64,000 bases of DNA from Forficula auricularia. Its lineage: Eukaryota; Arthropoda; Insecta; Dermaptera; Forficulidae. The stretch is taken from positions 6,804,832 to 6,868,831 of the forward strand of contig JALMQS010000075.1 of the NCBI GenBank assembly GCA_024734495.1. Reading direction: 5' to 3'. The notes under the pieces were generated by a model. That model ran no database searches and was not told the DNA's origin. It saw only the letters and a program-made list of their open reading frames with translations. A program made the position numbers and the translations under genes. This document shows positions 31,614 to 44,230 of the stretch, in pieces (the stretch's first letter is position 1; the number at the start of each line of letters is the position of its first letter).

Positions 31614-32161
31614 TTGTCCTGAAATGGGTATTGTCTGGAATAGATATACAAATAAACATGCTAAGGTCAAATACATAACACCCCTGATTTTGAATCAAGG
31701 TTAAAGTCAAACCAGACACTTTAAAATTTGTTGGATGGATAATTTTTTGAAGACATTACTAGAATTATATGTTACTAGATTTGAAAACTGTTTTTCGATT
31801 CCGAGAGATAGACATTCCAAATTGATATTGTGCGGTTTGAGGGTCGGTACTTGACTATTTCAATCACGAATAGGTACTCTATCGACTCCATTGGAAGTAA
31901 TCAACCATTGTTTAGATGTTGATTAACTTGCGAGATGTATCGGGTCGAGGATACTTCCAGCTTGCCAAGGCCTTTGCCCGCCCCTAAATCCCTATAGTGA
32001 TTTAAATGTAAGCTATATTCTCATAGAGAGCCGTGGACAACGCACTTTGCATAAGCTTTAAACTTTGAATATACATTTAGTTTCGAAAACTTAATCTATA
32101 AAAGTAAAAGTAAAGCATTAAAATAAAAATGCACAGGCTTTAATCAAACATATTTTTACTT
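31614..32161. other. AT-rich spacer, nothing recognised
   Basis: No repeat or gene is supported. Confidence 0.4.
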
Positions 32162-32920
32162 TACCATACAGGGTATGGTCAAGTATTGTAATCGTGCATG
32201 AAAAAAGTGTTTTTTTTTTCCTTCTTTTTTTCGAAATATCTCAAAAACTATTTTGATTAAAAAAATTGAGCAAAACTATGGCATTTCAGTCTACAAAAAA
32301 GCCCTAATAAGTGAACTTCGAAAAAATAATATTTTTCGAGATAATAGTTGTTTTGTCAAAATGTCTGTTAGTTTGTCTGTCTGTCTGGTTGTCTGGTTGT
32401 TAGTCTGTGCGTTACCAAATTTTGTGGACGAGCTAGCTCAAAATCTAGGGTGAATATCGAAACCAAATTTCACAAGTAGTTTTGGTTCATTGAGATTAAG
32501 AGCTGATTAGATTTTGGTGCATATCGACCATAAATTAAGGGGGGAGGGTGGGTTAAAAACCAAAAATCTAGGCCATTTGAGCAAACTAAACCAAATTTTG
32601 TATACATAATCAGTGGGACATCAGAAGTTTATAAATGCAAAATCTAAAGGCCCAACATGGGGAGGGGAGGGACCTAAAAATGAAAAAACTAACCGCCTAA
32701 AATGGGGGTGGGGTCAAAAAATGAAAATATACCCTCTTGTACCGATCTTAACCAAATTTTGTATACGCAATCAGTGGGCCCTCATGAGACTAAAAATAGA
32801 AAAACTAGCCCCCCCCCACATGATTATAAATAATTTTATTAAATATTAAATAAGTGAAGGGCCAGGCTGTAAAGTCAAGTGGATGGCCACATCAGAACAG
32901 GTCGGCTTATTTTTTTCAAG
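32162..32920 (+). mobile_element. Dispersed repeat Q, copy 2
   Basis: Starts acagggtatggtcaagtatt and ends near atggccacatcagaacag, as in copy 1. It includes an expanded gtctgtctgtctggttgtc stretch and the G-rich tandem block 32570-32830. Confidence 0.65.
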
Positions 32921-34385
32921 ATTTTCAGCAAGATTTTACTTTTTGATTTCTAGTAATTCTGAGATTTATTTTCTTAATTTATAACTAGTACCTGGCAGAC
33001 CGATCTTCACTCAGTAATCTTTTTAATTTAATCAAGCCTAGGTTTTGTTTTGATTCAATCACATGATTCATTTTTTTCAACCGCCTCTTAATAATTAATT
33101 TAATTAAAAAATCTATCAAAATATTTTCTCCCAAATTTGAGACCTGTCTATATAATTGTATTTTGAAATTAATTCTTAATAATTTTTTATTTAAATATCG
33201 CAAATTAATACAATTTTTTAGAAAACGTTCTTAAAACCTTTAGTATTAATTCAAACGTTTCAGAAGAAAAATATATACATTATTATAGTATTTATCGAAA
33301 TGATTAGTCGGTTAAAAAAGCTCTTTGAGAAAAATGACTTGCCCAGCTCATTGTGTGGATATAAAAGAGAAAGAAAATCATTTTTCAAAACCATAAACTT
33401 CGGATTCTTCTGTGAATAATTATTTTAATTAAGAAAAAACAATCGAATCTAACTAACCCGAAGATAAGAAAGCCTAATGACCACATTTATAAATGAATCT
33501 TCATTCAACATAGTAGTAAATAGAGTAAAATTAATCAATTTTTAATAAATTTAAAAAAGACTAAAGATGAAAGCCAAGCTCAATCTATCTTATGAAATTA
33601 TATTATAAATATAAACTTATCTATTTACATATATGTGTATGTTTATTTGTATTAAGAAGAGGACAAGAAGGAATTATAAAAGCCCTATAGTCGAGGTGAA
33701 TTCCTGAGTACAATGGTTATTCAAATCAAGAAAGATTAAAAAAAATATATAGGTACTCTATAGGTATAATCTTTAATTCAAGTTTTAAAAAAATTTTGAG
33801 GCACTAATGGCCCAGGCACTTGATGCGCCCTTAAACTAAAAAAAATCAAATGAAATAATTCGTGAGATATAACTCTATTAGATGCTTAAACAATTTTTTT
33901 CATTTCACCTACTCTTTAGAGCCGAAGAATTTTTTGTTGCTAAAAAGTCGATGAAAAAATTTTTGGCGTAAAAGTAAATACACTCCTGTTCGCTCCTGGT
34001 CGCCGGATACAAATTTTAAAATTTTTAATAAAATATTATAACGCTTCATTTCGGGACGCCAATGGTCTCTATAATACTGCTCTCATTGTCAAGTCAAAAT
34101 AATAGAAATTAAAAAAATAAATATGTATATTCGTTGATAGATTCGGCATCTCGATTAAGAAAAATAGTTAAAAACCCGCATGAAACGAAACAATAATACA
34201 TGAGATGAAACTCGATTCTATTGCACCCTAAATATTTTTTTAATTTCGAGCCGACCTATTTTTTTTGTTGCTAAAAAGTCGATTAAAATTATTTAGCTGG
34301 AAAGGAAAGTACTCCTGTTGAATCATAGGTGCCGGATATAAATTTAAAATTTTTTAAGAAAATAATATTATTAAAAGGCTTAAAT
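32921..34385. other. AT-rich spacer with a family B remnant
   Basis: 33550-33670 matches the family B right half (atgtgtatgtttatttgtat, aagaggacaa) in decayed form. 33850-34380 contains a loosely repeated phrase (gctaaaaagtcgat twice, ctcctgttgaatc-like words). No gene is supported. Confidence 0.45.
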
Positions 34386-34390
34386 GATCT

Positions 34391-34672
34391 AAAACCGTAT
34401 AATACCGTACAATACCGTATAATACCGTACAATACCGTATAATATCGTACAATACTGTATTTTACCGTGTACCGGATAACAATTTTAAATTTTTTAAGAA
34501 AATAATATTTTTAAAAGGCTAAAATGGCCTAAAACCGTATAATACCGTACAATACCGTATGGTTCCGTACGACACCGTATGATGCCGTGCAATACCGCAC
34601 AATTCCGTACAATACCTTATAACCCCGTATAATACCGTATAACTCCCTACAATACGGAATAATACTGTACGA
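34391..34672. repeat. CCGTA minisatellite, about 10-bp unit, two blocks
   Basis: Units of ACCGTATAAT and ACCGTACAAT alternate at 34393-34470 and again, more diverged, at 34531-34672. The blocks are separated by a duplicated flank (aattttttaagaaaataata). The alternation of TAT and TAC makes a 20-bp higher-order period. Confidence 0.9.
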
Positions 34673-34730
34673 TGTCAATTGTACGGCATTATTAATTTAC
34701 AATCACAAATACTGTTTTAAATACAAGTGC

Positions 34731-34882
34731 CTGGATCACCGAGCGATGCTCGGTAACTTTTTGCCTCTAAATAGTTTAAGTATCAAATTTCAAGGCTCAT
34801 CAGGCTGAGTCTTACCGAAGACGAGATATGAACGATTAAAATATTTATTTTGCGACATGACTAATTTACAACCCTAAATACT
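34731..34882 (-). mobile_element. 3' end of a Helitron-like element
   Basis: On the minus strand it ends ACCGAGCATCGCTCGGT then GATCCAG, matching the end of 62494-63185. A 7-bp hairpin close to the 3' end is the Helitron hallmark, although the terminal CCAG differs from the usual CTRR. Confidence 0.55.
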
Positions 34883-35039
34883 TGAAATATCAAATTAATT
34901 TTTATTTGTCTTTGATAAGGAGAAATATGGAAATTTGTGGAATGTTTTCATAGTTTAAGTTACCCAACTTCTGAGCGCTAATGAGTACAAAAATCACATA
35001 AATATGGTCATTTCATGACTAGTCATACGGTCATTTTAA

Positions 35040-35335
35040 AGGTAATTAAAGATAAGAAAAATTAACATAGTAAAGATATTTACAGTGATACACACTCGAT
35101 AATAAATTCGGGCAAATTTGTAAAAAATAGAATATTTGATACTTCGATGATTGAGTTGTTTATCAGGAAAGATGTTTTGACTGAAACCACTTAGATCACA
35201 CATTTTAAAGACAAACTCATCAGAATGCACGACGTTTCGATCACTATTTCTGGAGTCGTTTTCAAGTGAAGATTGAAGTCTTAAAATAGAGTGAATGGGC
35301 TAACTTTGGTTTTCAATTTTTGGACGCTAATATTA
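35040..35335. other. AT-rich spacer
   Basis: Contains a repeat shared with 28910-29180. A 64-codon minus frame (35036-35230) has no domain. Confidence 0.4.
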
Positions 35336-35336
35336 A

Positions 35337-35625
35337 AATTTAAATAATTCCTGTGATCGAAGTAGTTTTTGGAAACGGACTGTAAGTGAATTTAATGGAT
35401 TTCGATGATTCAGTCCCAATATTAAAATTTCTGTGATCGAAGTAGTTTTTGAAACGGACTGATAAGTGAATTTAATGGATTTCGATGAGTCAGTCCCAAG
35501 TCAAAATCCCGAAGAAGGGAGGAATAAACCTCGGAAACGTCGGGTTTGAATAAAAAATATAGTTAAAATTAGCTGTCTTTTTTTGAACCTTGGACTGCCT
35601 CATCAAAATCCATTAAATAATTACA
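35337..35625. mobile_element. Hammerhead element, family D, with duplicated left tail
   Basis: The left tail (gtgatcgaagtagtttttg to ggatttcgatga) is tandemly duplicated at 35355-35430 and 35433-35500. The right arm has ggactgcctcatcaaaatcc inverted to it. A decayed hammerhead lies at 35508-35545. Confidence 0.6.
35508..35545 (+). ncRNA. Hammerhead ribozyme-like motif (decayed)
   Basis: CCGAAGA replaces CTGAAGA (U4 lost). Stem II GGGAGG/CCTCGG is imperfect. GAAACGTCGG is intact. Confidence 0.5.
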
Positions 35626-35880
35626 TCTTAAAACCTTAGGAGGAGAGAAAATCGCCATATTAGCTCAGAATTATTAAATCAACTATTATTTAAGTTGAAT
35701 TGTTTGGAAATCCCACAAGTTTTAAAATGGTGTAAAAATAGGTAATTTGAAGCCCTCACACACAGTCATTTTAAAGTGAATCAAATAAAAAATAAAAATA
35801 AAAAAACAGCTTAATTCAATGAGATCTCTAAATTTTACTTAGAGAAAGTGGTGTAGGTTTTAGGTGAAACATGATATTAA

Positions 35881-36090
35881 TTAATAAAGTAAAGGGAGTG
35901 TAGTTTCACAATGAATGAAATACAACTCAAAGAGGTTTAGTCCATCATCAGGAGTTTACAGATTAAAAACTGTTTTTAATATGTGTACTCCTGATGATGG
36001 ACTAATAATCAGAAATATATTGAGTCTGTATAAACCCCTTTGAGTTGTATTTCATTCATTGTGAAACTACACTCCCTTTACTTAATTAAT
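35881..36090. repeat. Palindrome with CTGATGATGGACT centre
   Basis: aaagtaaagggagtgtagtt and gaatgaaatacaactcaaag at the left are inverted at 36040-36085. The right arm holds CTGATGA, T, GGACT, a 19-base loop, AGTCT and then a GTATAAAC in place of GAAAC. It may be another, more diverged hammerhead family. Related sequence lies at 55555-55660. Confidence 0.55.
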
Positions 36091-36099
36091 TGAGATCTC

Positions 36100-36765
36100 T
36101 AAAGGCCATGGTTAAAAAAATTTGGTTTGAACCCAAATCTTACATACTGTGATAACTTAAGCAAAATCGATGGTTTTAGTACTTAGTAATATCGGTATAA
36201 AGCCTGATTTCAATGTACTAGCCGGCCACCAGTATTTGTACTGCCAGCGTTCTATCGAATGACCCCCGAGGGATCTCACCTCATTTGGAATTGGTTAGCG
36301 CGCTGACTGTACAAATAAACGCTAGAGCTATCAGTTCGACTACAAAAGAGAGTTTGTGGCTGCTATTTGTTTATTTATTTTTGATATAAAATGTATTTTA
36401 ATGGCTTAGTAAAATAAACTGTCTGAATTATTTGAATTTAGGAGCCCAATTAAACGAGTTCAAAATTTATTTAAAACAAAATTAAACGATCCATCAATCT
36501 TCTAGAAAATTTTAATTTATTTCGAATGATTCCAAAACCAAGTTCTATGATTTAATATCTTTTTTATTCAAACGATCTTAAACTTTAAAGTTCACTAGTT
36601 TTGTATCTTATGAGATTTTGACATTTATTAAAAGACAACGCCAGAGAGATAAAAAAAGATCACCTCAAGGTTTTAACGTTTCGATTACGACAACATTCAA
36701 AAGAAAAAATCAACTGGCGTGTTCACCACACGACTTTCACATTTTCATTTATTTGAAATCATCGC
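36100..36765. other. AT-rich spacer, nothing recognised
   Basis: No gene or repeat is supported. Confidence 0.35.
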
Positions 36766-37560
36766 GACACTACTAATTTACACCCCGTTCGTTTATTTCG
36801 TTTTTTTTTTTTTTTTTATTTTCTCAAAAAAGTTAATTTCGTTTTGTAACTTCTTGGTTGAAGGAATCGATGCCTTTAATAGTTGGAAACCGGGGGCGCC
36901 GCGACACTACTACTTTACACCCCCTTCCTTTATTTCAATTGGATTAAAAATTTGACACAACTATTAACTCATGACACTTGAAAAATACATTAATTTTTAA
37001 AAAAATCGTTAGAGCCGTTTTAGAGAGAAAAAAACGATAAATCTTTCATGTAATTGTCTACTTTCGGTTTTCCGATTTCAATGACTGATTTAATGCGGCT
37101 CGAAGAGGGGGCAGCCCTTTACAAAAGAGAAAACAAATTTTTTACAAATAATCATGAAACACATCATCAGCCGTCCGAAAAAGCGCCAGATGTTGTAGTT
37201 AATGTAATAGTTAATTAATAAATAATTAATAATGCATATATGGGCGCCGGTAGATCTGATATCTCCAGAACAGCGGCCAGAGTGTTGGGAGCACCAACAG
37301 TGCCCCACAACTGTGCAATGCGATTATCACATTAAAAGAGAAAAAAATATTATAGTGTTACACAAAAAACAAAAATTAACATTAAATGCTAAAAAATATA
37401 TAAACTAGTTTAAAATGAGCTTGCTGTACTCCTTCTGGCCTATATCGAGCTTAAGTTTCGAATTTCGTAGCTCTGAGATTTATGGTTACGCAGAGGGGGG
37501 GGGGACATACGCACGCACTAACCAATGGATTTTTAGTCCCTTTTTGGCCTCTGGGGACGG
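36766..37560 (-). mobile_element. Helitron-like element copy with an insert
   Basis: On the minus strand it matches the body of 62494-63185: gtgtaaa...ggaataaaggaa, aacggctctaacgatttttt, and tctcagagctacgaaa. A foreign segment of about 330 bp (37085-37415) splits it. The frame at 37415-37777 is a by-product. Confidence 0.5.
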
Positions 37561-38843
37561 TTTTATGTCTCAAATCCGGTTTCCAACTATTAAGGGCATT
37601 GATTTCTTCCACCTAGAACACCAAACTTTTTATGTTCAAGGTACACCTACCAAATCAAGAAATATTAGAGGTAGGTACACCAAAGAAAAAAACAATGTTT
37701 ATTTAATATTTATTTATTATTATAATCAATATAATAGAAAAAGATGTTTAATGATAAATGTGAGCCTGCTTAATTGAGCACAGGCGATCAAAATTTGGAG
37801 CAATCGTTGATATGGCTGCTCGCGTAACTCTAAGCTATGTGTAGGTGTATTATCTTATCAAAACTTTACATTTTTCCGCGCCACACCAGTGTGCCGCGGC
37901 ACACACTTTGCGGAACACTGACCTAGAAGTTACAAAATGAAATTAACTTTTATCATCACTGAGATACAAGCTCTCAAAGAGTCAGGACTCTGACAGGGCA
38001 TCGCAATACTTCCACATTATATTCTATGAATATTCTATGAATATAAATGTGAAAGTAACAAAATCACATTTACGACAAGATTAAGCTCGCATATTGAACT
38101 CGAACGATCAAATAATAATTAGGATTGTACTGACCTGGATTCGAGCTGATTACATCAAAGGCGATTATATATCAAATTGTTATTTAATTAAAATGAAAAA
38201 AAAATCAAAGTATAGCTGACGGGGTTTCAGAGAAGGCAGAGGGGAGGGAGAGACTTTTGCGAACAGTTCAAATAACAGAAAATGACCTCGAAAATTTTTT
38301 TAAGGCTATTATTTTTTCCGCGCCGCCCGTTTTTTTTTTTGTTTTTTTGTCTATTTATTGCGCGCTTCTCGTTCAGATAAACATCTGGATCAAAATCTAA
38401 TGATACGCTACAAAGATGTTTTATCAAAGGTGTGGTGGACTTCTTCACGAGGCAATTTATCTTCAAAAGAGTCTATTTCCTGATGATATTTTGCCGAATG
38501 GCTAACGTCACGCCGCACTCGTGGGAATTTTCTCTTAAGAATGAGCCTCATAAATACTTATGGATTTTAACAAATAAATAAATAAACACTGTTACTATGT
38601 ATCAATTTTATATTATAGCACCATAACTGGTGTATTTATTATTAAATAGATCAATCGATAGATAAGTAATTAAAAGTGTTATAAAACGTTCACGTTGATT
38701 CCTTATTTGTAACTTAGTTAAATTCATTTATTTATTTATTATTTGGCGGTTAATTAAATGAATAAAGGGAAATAATTAAATTTTATTTAAATCATTTTTA
38801 TTTTATGAAGAGTCAAAGAGGGGGAGAAATAAAAATCGATAAT
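37561..38843. other. AT-rich spacer with a hAT-end fragment
   Basis: 37873-37922 (accagtgtgccgcggcacac, gcggaacactga) looks like one end of a hAT MITE of the 2745 type. No gene is supported. Confidence 0.4.
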
Positions 38844-39768
38844 CAGAGGTGCCATGAAAGGTACATTTTTGCTGTGGAGGCTCTAGCTAATAAATAATAT
38901 AACATTTTAAAGAGGTAAAAATAGAATTAAAAACTCCAATTTATTGCCTATCGAAATAAAATACAATAAAAGACATTCAAGTGTTCTTAGTATAATATTT
39001 TTTCATTAAAAAAAAAAGTGTATTTTGTCCCTTTCAAAAATGGGTTGTATTGAAAGCGACAGCGGGTTAATATAAGGAAATCACGGTAAACTTTACTACA
39101 CATTACTAAATAGAAAGCACGTATATAATTAACTATCTTTAGCTTAAAATCAATCTTTGAAAGTAATTGATATCATATTCGTCTTAAATTTCTCATCTTG
39201 AAACATAATTAACATGGAAATAAACATTTACCTTCATATAATTAAAAAAACAAAACAATCATAGTTCTTTTAATAGTAATAATTCTGTTTTAAAATAATT
39301 GTTTTTTCTATATGGTAAAAAGTAAGAATAACATTATTTTATGAAATACTAGTCATGAAATGCACGTACTTTCATAACCTTGTTGTTTGTTGTGGGTCCC
39401 TTTCATAACAACCAAACACAAATTAAAAACATGACCACAAAATCTACAATTCTAAATAAAAGTTTACTGATTTTTTTTGTATCTGCATGTATATTACCAA
39501 TTATAAACAACGCTAAACTATTTAATTAACAGTTTACACTACTGGAAAAAACGTTTCTAAAGAAGAGCCAAAAAATATTTTGGTACACGATTACAAAACA
39601 CATGCACTTCACCGGCACCCTTGAAATGATAAGACTGTGAAGTAAGGTGTCATTGTATGAACTTTGGGGTTGCCACAGAACAAAAATAATGTCGTTCCCA
39701 CAAGATCTTTATTTAGCGAGTTATTTGAATTGTCCCTTTCAATACGTGTCCCTTTCATGGCACCTCTC
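38844..39768. mobile_element. hAT-like element with CAGAGGTGCCATGAAAGG ends
   Basis: The left end CAGAGGTGCCATGAAAGG and right end CCTTTCATGGCACCTCT are inverted. GTCCCTTTCA recurs at 39028, 39395, 39731 and 39747, like subterminal transposase sites. At about 925 bp it has no transposase ORF. The TSD is not evident, so the superfamily rests on the TIR alone. Confidence 0.6.
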
Positions 39769-40340
39769 CCCTATGATTTAATCATTTCAGGTTGATTTAA
39801 ATTCAATTATCGTAATTAAATAACTGTTGTTGGATGGGTCATTTCAATTTCAAACGAAATGGATATAGATAGATGAAAATTAAATTTTATATTTATGTCT
39901 TGAATCTATTTATTATATGTTATATTATTAGAGAATATGAAAATTAAATAAATTGATATACCTCGAACATCAAATAATATTTGGGAAATAAAATTTACTC
40001 TCAGATTAGAGGTCAAGATTTTTAGACCCTCCTAACCCTGTGTCACATTCTGTCTCATTTTCATTGAGCCCCCCTCCCCCGGTATTGTGACGTCTCACTA
40101 TCACTTTTATATCCTATAATTTAATAATTGTAGACATTAGACATTACTAGATTTATTTTACCAACATTTTCAGGTTGGAATAATAATAACCTGAAATCTA
40201 AAAGATTTTTAAAAAATTTTAATTTGACTTTTGTGACATCAGAATTTTTAAGATCCCGGGTCCCCTTGTCACATTTTATCACAAATCTTAAATAACCCCT
40301 CCCCCCTTACTGATGTAATTTATGGACGGCCCCTAATTAA
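39769..40340. other. AT-rich spacer with C-rich words
   Basis: atggacggccccta at 40322 recurs as atggatggcccctta at 41330, so part of this is a dispersed repeat. No gene is supported. Confidence 0.35.
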
Positions 40341-40345
40341 AAATA

Positions 40346-40384
40346 CTAATGATTAAGGCCAAGCCTTCGAAAGTATAGTCTCAA
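40346..40384 (+). ncRNA. Hammerhead ribozyme-like motif, family B (decayed)
   Basis: CTAATGA in place of CTGATGA, stem II AAGGC/GCCTT with CAA loop, GAAAGTATAGTC. Followed by ctcaaacaaataaattatat as in 764-803. Confidence 0.45.
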
Positions 40385-40469
40385 ACAAATAAATTATATA
40401 TATATACATATTTTTATTAGATTTATATATGTGAATTAGTGGAATTCGGTCTATGGAAGCTGTAAATGC

Positions 40470-41225
40470 GGGGCATCCTTAAAATTTCAAACATTTAGAG
40501 TATTTTCATAACTATATAAGGTCGCGACTTCAAAATGTCAGGTGCATCATTAAATTTTAAATTCATTATTCTTAAGAAATATATGATTGCTTGTTGTTTT
40601 GTGTTTTGTTTTAAGTTAAATCTATAACAAAATTACTTATTAGCTGCGGCTAGCAGCTAGATTGTAATATTACTATTAATAAAAAAAAAATTATTCTTTA
40701 TTTCAAATATTTCTATAAAAAATATTTTTCGTTTTGAAAAGTATATTGGTTCTCGGAATAAAATAAAATTGTTACATAGTTTCAAGAGGCAATTAAAATG
40801 ATTTTTCGAAAAAAGGGCGCGGATAGAAATTTTGAAGTCCCTCTCTGGTATATCTTCCAGTTCAAGCATGTCAAAGACAAGTTCAGACGAGTTTTAGTCG
40901 AATAAAAATTGTTCTCGATGAGAAACTATTAAAATAGAATTGATACAAAAAAAGGAATAAATAAAGATGATTCGAGAATCTTTGGACTAACCCATTTTTA
41001 AGAACTCTCAATTCCTAAGATCAAAAATAACTAAAAATACAAGTAATATCTTGCTTATAGCAATAGAATTTATTGGAAATTTAAGATTTTCTTATAGAAC
41101 AGACAGATTCATTCTGGGAGATTGTCGATTTTCATCTCAGGGACTGTAGAGTTCCTAAGTCCTAAGATTGAATTCTCCTATCCTCACTCACACAAAGCAT
41201 TATCCGTTTGGGGCAAAGGTACCAA
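40470..41225. repeat. Dispersed repeat P, uninterrupted copy
   Basis: Inverted homologue of 51660-54300 once the two hAT insertions there are removed. Shared words include gaccaatata-type and aagacaagttcagacgag, and gcttatagcaatagaat. On the minus strand both copies keep a frame with the residues LE.ED.P..DFK and SLKLCNNFI-like text, but each has an upstream stop (TAA) at the same place. It could be a relic of a coding exon or simply young repeat copies. Confidence 0.65.
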
Positions 41226-42195
41226 AATATATTTAAAAAAATATAATATTAAATTTGAAAAATAACGAAAATAATGCCATATTTGATGAAATTTGAGATA
41301 CTTTACCCCTTACTGTGTGCCGTAATTTATGGATGGCCCCTTAGAGAAAAACTATATTTTTAGTAAAATTGACAAATTTTGGAAGTAACGAAATAATTTA
41401 ATGATAAATACATAAGTGATGCGTCGTGATAATGGAGTATCGATTTTTCTAGGGGGTGCAATGAGTTTTATAGGTAGTAAACAAACGAAAATGGCTTAGC
41501 TATATAAGTTTGTTTATTTCAGTATATTTTTTTGAGAGGGGTCTTTATTAGCTATAGATGGTCTATGCTTTATGCGCCTATGCTCTATGGTCAACAGCTT
41601 GCAGTATTAGTGAATCGGTGCAGAGGTTATCTCCAAGGCAGTGAGTATTCAATCCACTCGAGAGTGAAAATTGATGGGTAAAGAAATAAAAGAAAGGCTC
41701 GGTAGAAAATAATCTTAAAAGCGGCAATTATATTTATTTATTACCAGAAGAACACACACAGAGGCTTATTATGGCGACATTCACTATCCATTATTCATGG
41801 ATTGAAAATTTACATCGATCGACACGAGGCGAAAATTCCAGAAAAAAAAATATTAACACGTCGAGAAAATTACAAGATTAAATGAGATATTGCCATGTAA
41901 TGAGGCTATTCAGAAGAACCCTGCGTCATATCACAAGAAGAGGAGCCAATTTATAATGAACTTGAGCACCGTTTTGGAAGCAAATCATTTGCTTAAGTAT
42001 GGGGCACTCAATTATCCTATTAGGTTTGGCTTTTAGATCAAGATTTTATTAAATTTATTATTAAAAATTGAATTAAATGAAAAAATCAGGTATGAATGAG
42101 ATTAAACGCGATACAGAATTTTATCAATACGTCTTGTCTGTTCTACATTTTTTCATATTATTTTAAGCGGGTCCATAAAATTTAACGCCGGCAAT
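41226..42195. other. AT-rich spacer, nothing recognised
   Basis: No gene or repeat is supported beyond a short aaatttaacgccggcaat fragment at the end (shared with 18.68 kb). Confidence 0.4.
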
Positions 42196-42199
42196 CACT

Positions 42200-43310
42200 T
42201 AACGAAATTGATAGAGAAATAAAATTTCATTTTCATAAAAATTATAATATTATTTCAATTCGTATTCCACATAGAGAAGAATGAATATAATTTAATTGGA
42301 ATTTCTTTAAAATAAATACTTTTTTCACCCTTAGAAAATGAAGAAAGGATAGCTAACCACTTTAAGATCAATTAGTCGATTTTGATAGAAAAATAAAATT
42401 ACATTTTCTTTAAATTATACTATTTTTTAAATTTTTATTTCATATAGAGATGAATATAGATATAATTTCATTAAAATATCTTTAAAATAAATACTTTTTT
42501 CACCCTTAAAAAAAGAAGAAAAGATAGTCCCCCCTTATGATCAATTAGTCGATTTTGATAGAAAAATAATTTTACATTTTCTTTAAAATTATACTAATAT
42601 TTTAATTAGTTTTTTTTTAAAGTTTAAAAAAGTTTTTAGCTATTTTTCTAAGAAATTTTCTTCAGAAATCGAGAATGATGATTAAAAAAGTATAAAAACT
42701 TTTTAGCTATTTTCTTGAGAAATTTTCTTCAAAAATTGAGAATGATGATTAAAAAAATTTTTAAAAAGTTTTAAAAGTTTTTAGCGAAAAAATGGCAATT
42801 CTATTTGTAAAATTTCTGATTTTGACAAAAAAATTTAATATCCAAATTATGGAAATTTTAGTACATACTATTATTTAAATTAGTATTTCATATTGGTAGA
42901 AATGAATGGATATAATTTCATTGATATATCTTTAAAAAATTACCTTTTTTCACCCTTCGAAAATGATTAAAATTAACAAAGTATCCCCCCTTACGATCTG
43001 TTTGTTATTCGATATTGATAGAAAAATATAATTTTATTTTCATGTAAATTATATACATATATATATATATATTTAAATGTGGATTTCATATAGAGATGAA
43101 TGGATATACATAATTTCATTGAGATATCTTTAAAAAAAATTACTTTTTGCACCCTATGAAAATGAAGAAAAATAGCAAAGTTTCCCTCCTTATGATCAGT
43201 TTTATTCTATATTGATTGAAAAATAAAATTTCATTTTCATGAAATTTTATCCTATATTTCAATGACTATTCTATATAAAGATGAATGGTATAATTACATT
43301 GAAATATCTT
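42200..43310. repeat. Degenerate tandem array, about 175-180 bp unit
   Basis: Units share gaaaaataaaattacatttt, tcatatagagatgaat, ctttaaaataaatactttt and cacccttagaaaatgaag. Starts fall near 42200, 42375, 42550, 43010 and 43205, with an unrelated poly-A/T segment at 42620-42840. Monomer length is similar to the array at 10.6-11.3 kb but the sequence differs. Confidence 0.7.
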
Positions 43311-43350
43311 ACATCAAGCAGAGGACAACCTCTTTGTTGCTTTTTATGGA
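43310..43350. repeat. Family B end fragment
   Basis: catcaagcagaggacaacct followed by ctttgttg, without the rest of the element. Confidence 0.55.
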
Positions 43351-43569
43351 AATTCTGAAGCCTATAATTCTTCATTTTTAAAATTTTTAAATTAAAACTT
43401 TTTGAAAACAGAACGAACTACTACAAACTTTTTTTTCATTAATCTTTTAAACACGCATAAGTAAGGGAAAAATCCACTATAATAATAAATAATACGTAAC
43501 TAGAAAATAGTTCAAATATGATTTACAAGATGCAATGAATTTATCAATTATCTAGTAGTACTGTATCTG

Positions 43570-44230
43570 TTTTTTAAACCGTTACAAATCAATTCGGCTG
43601 ATTTTTTTTGTGTCTATGTTTGTGTTGTGTCGAATTCTTCGCCAATTGTGAACCGATTTTGAAGTTTTTTTACATTGGGTTCAGTAGTTTCAGATTGGTC
43701 CCATTTAAATATCATTGATTTTGGACCTTTTTTTTGTTACGTATGTTCATGCATAACTTCTTTGTTTATGAACCGATTTTAATGATTTTTCTTCATTTGG
43801 ATCAGTATAGCTCCAGGGTAGCCAAGATACCTAACTATTTATTTATTCATTTTTATATATGTTCAGTGAGAACTTTTTGCCACGTGGACCGATTTCGATG
43901 ATTCTTTTTTATCGGAAAGGTGGGTGTTTCCATATTAATTTGGTCAAGTTCTGATGACATGATCAATGACAAAATTACGGAAATCTCCAATTCTTATGAG
44001 CAAATAATTGAAATTATAATAAATAAAATCTTTTATGAAAAAAAACAATCTTAAAACATTCATTTAAAACCCGCCAACGTCTCGAGAGAATTTCCCTATG
44101 TATTAATTGAATTTTATTATCATTAACTGATCTCTTACGAGATCCATTGAAAATATTATCTTGAGACACTATTATTAACATAACTAAAAAGAAAAAATAA
44201 AAATAATTTTTAGAAAAAAAAAAACTTCAA
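43570..44230. repeat. Diverged copy of the 13.6-kb repeat
   Basis: Shares gaaccgattttgaagtttt, ttggtcccattt and gtcaagttctgatgacatga with 13575-13880 in the same orientation. Confidence 0.55.

Noticed and set aside
36719..37777. Two plus-strand ORFs with hydrophobic or Tyr-rich segments
   Set aside because: They lie in a reverse-oriented Helitron-like repeat and its insert, and lose homology at each junction.
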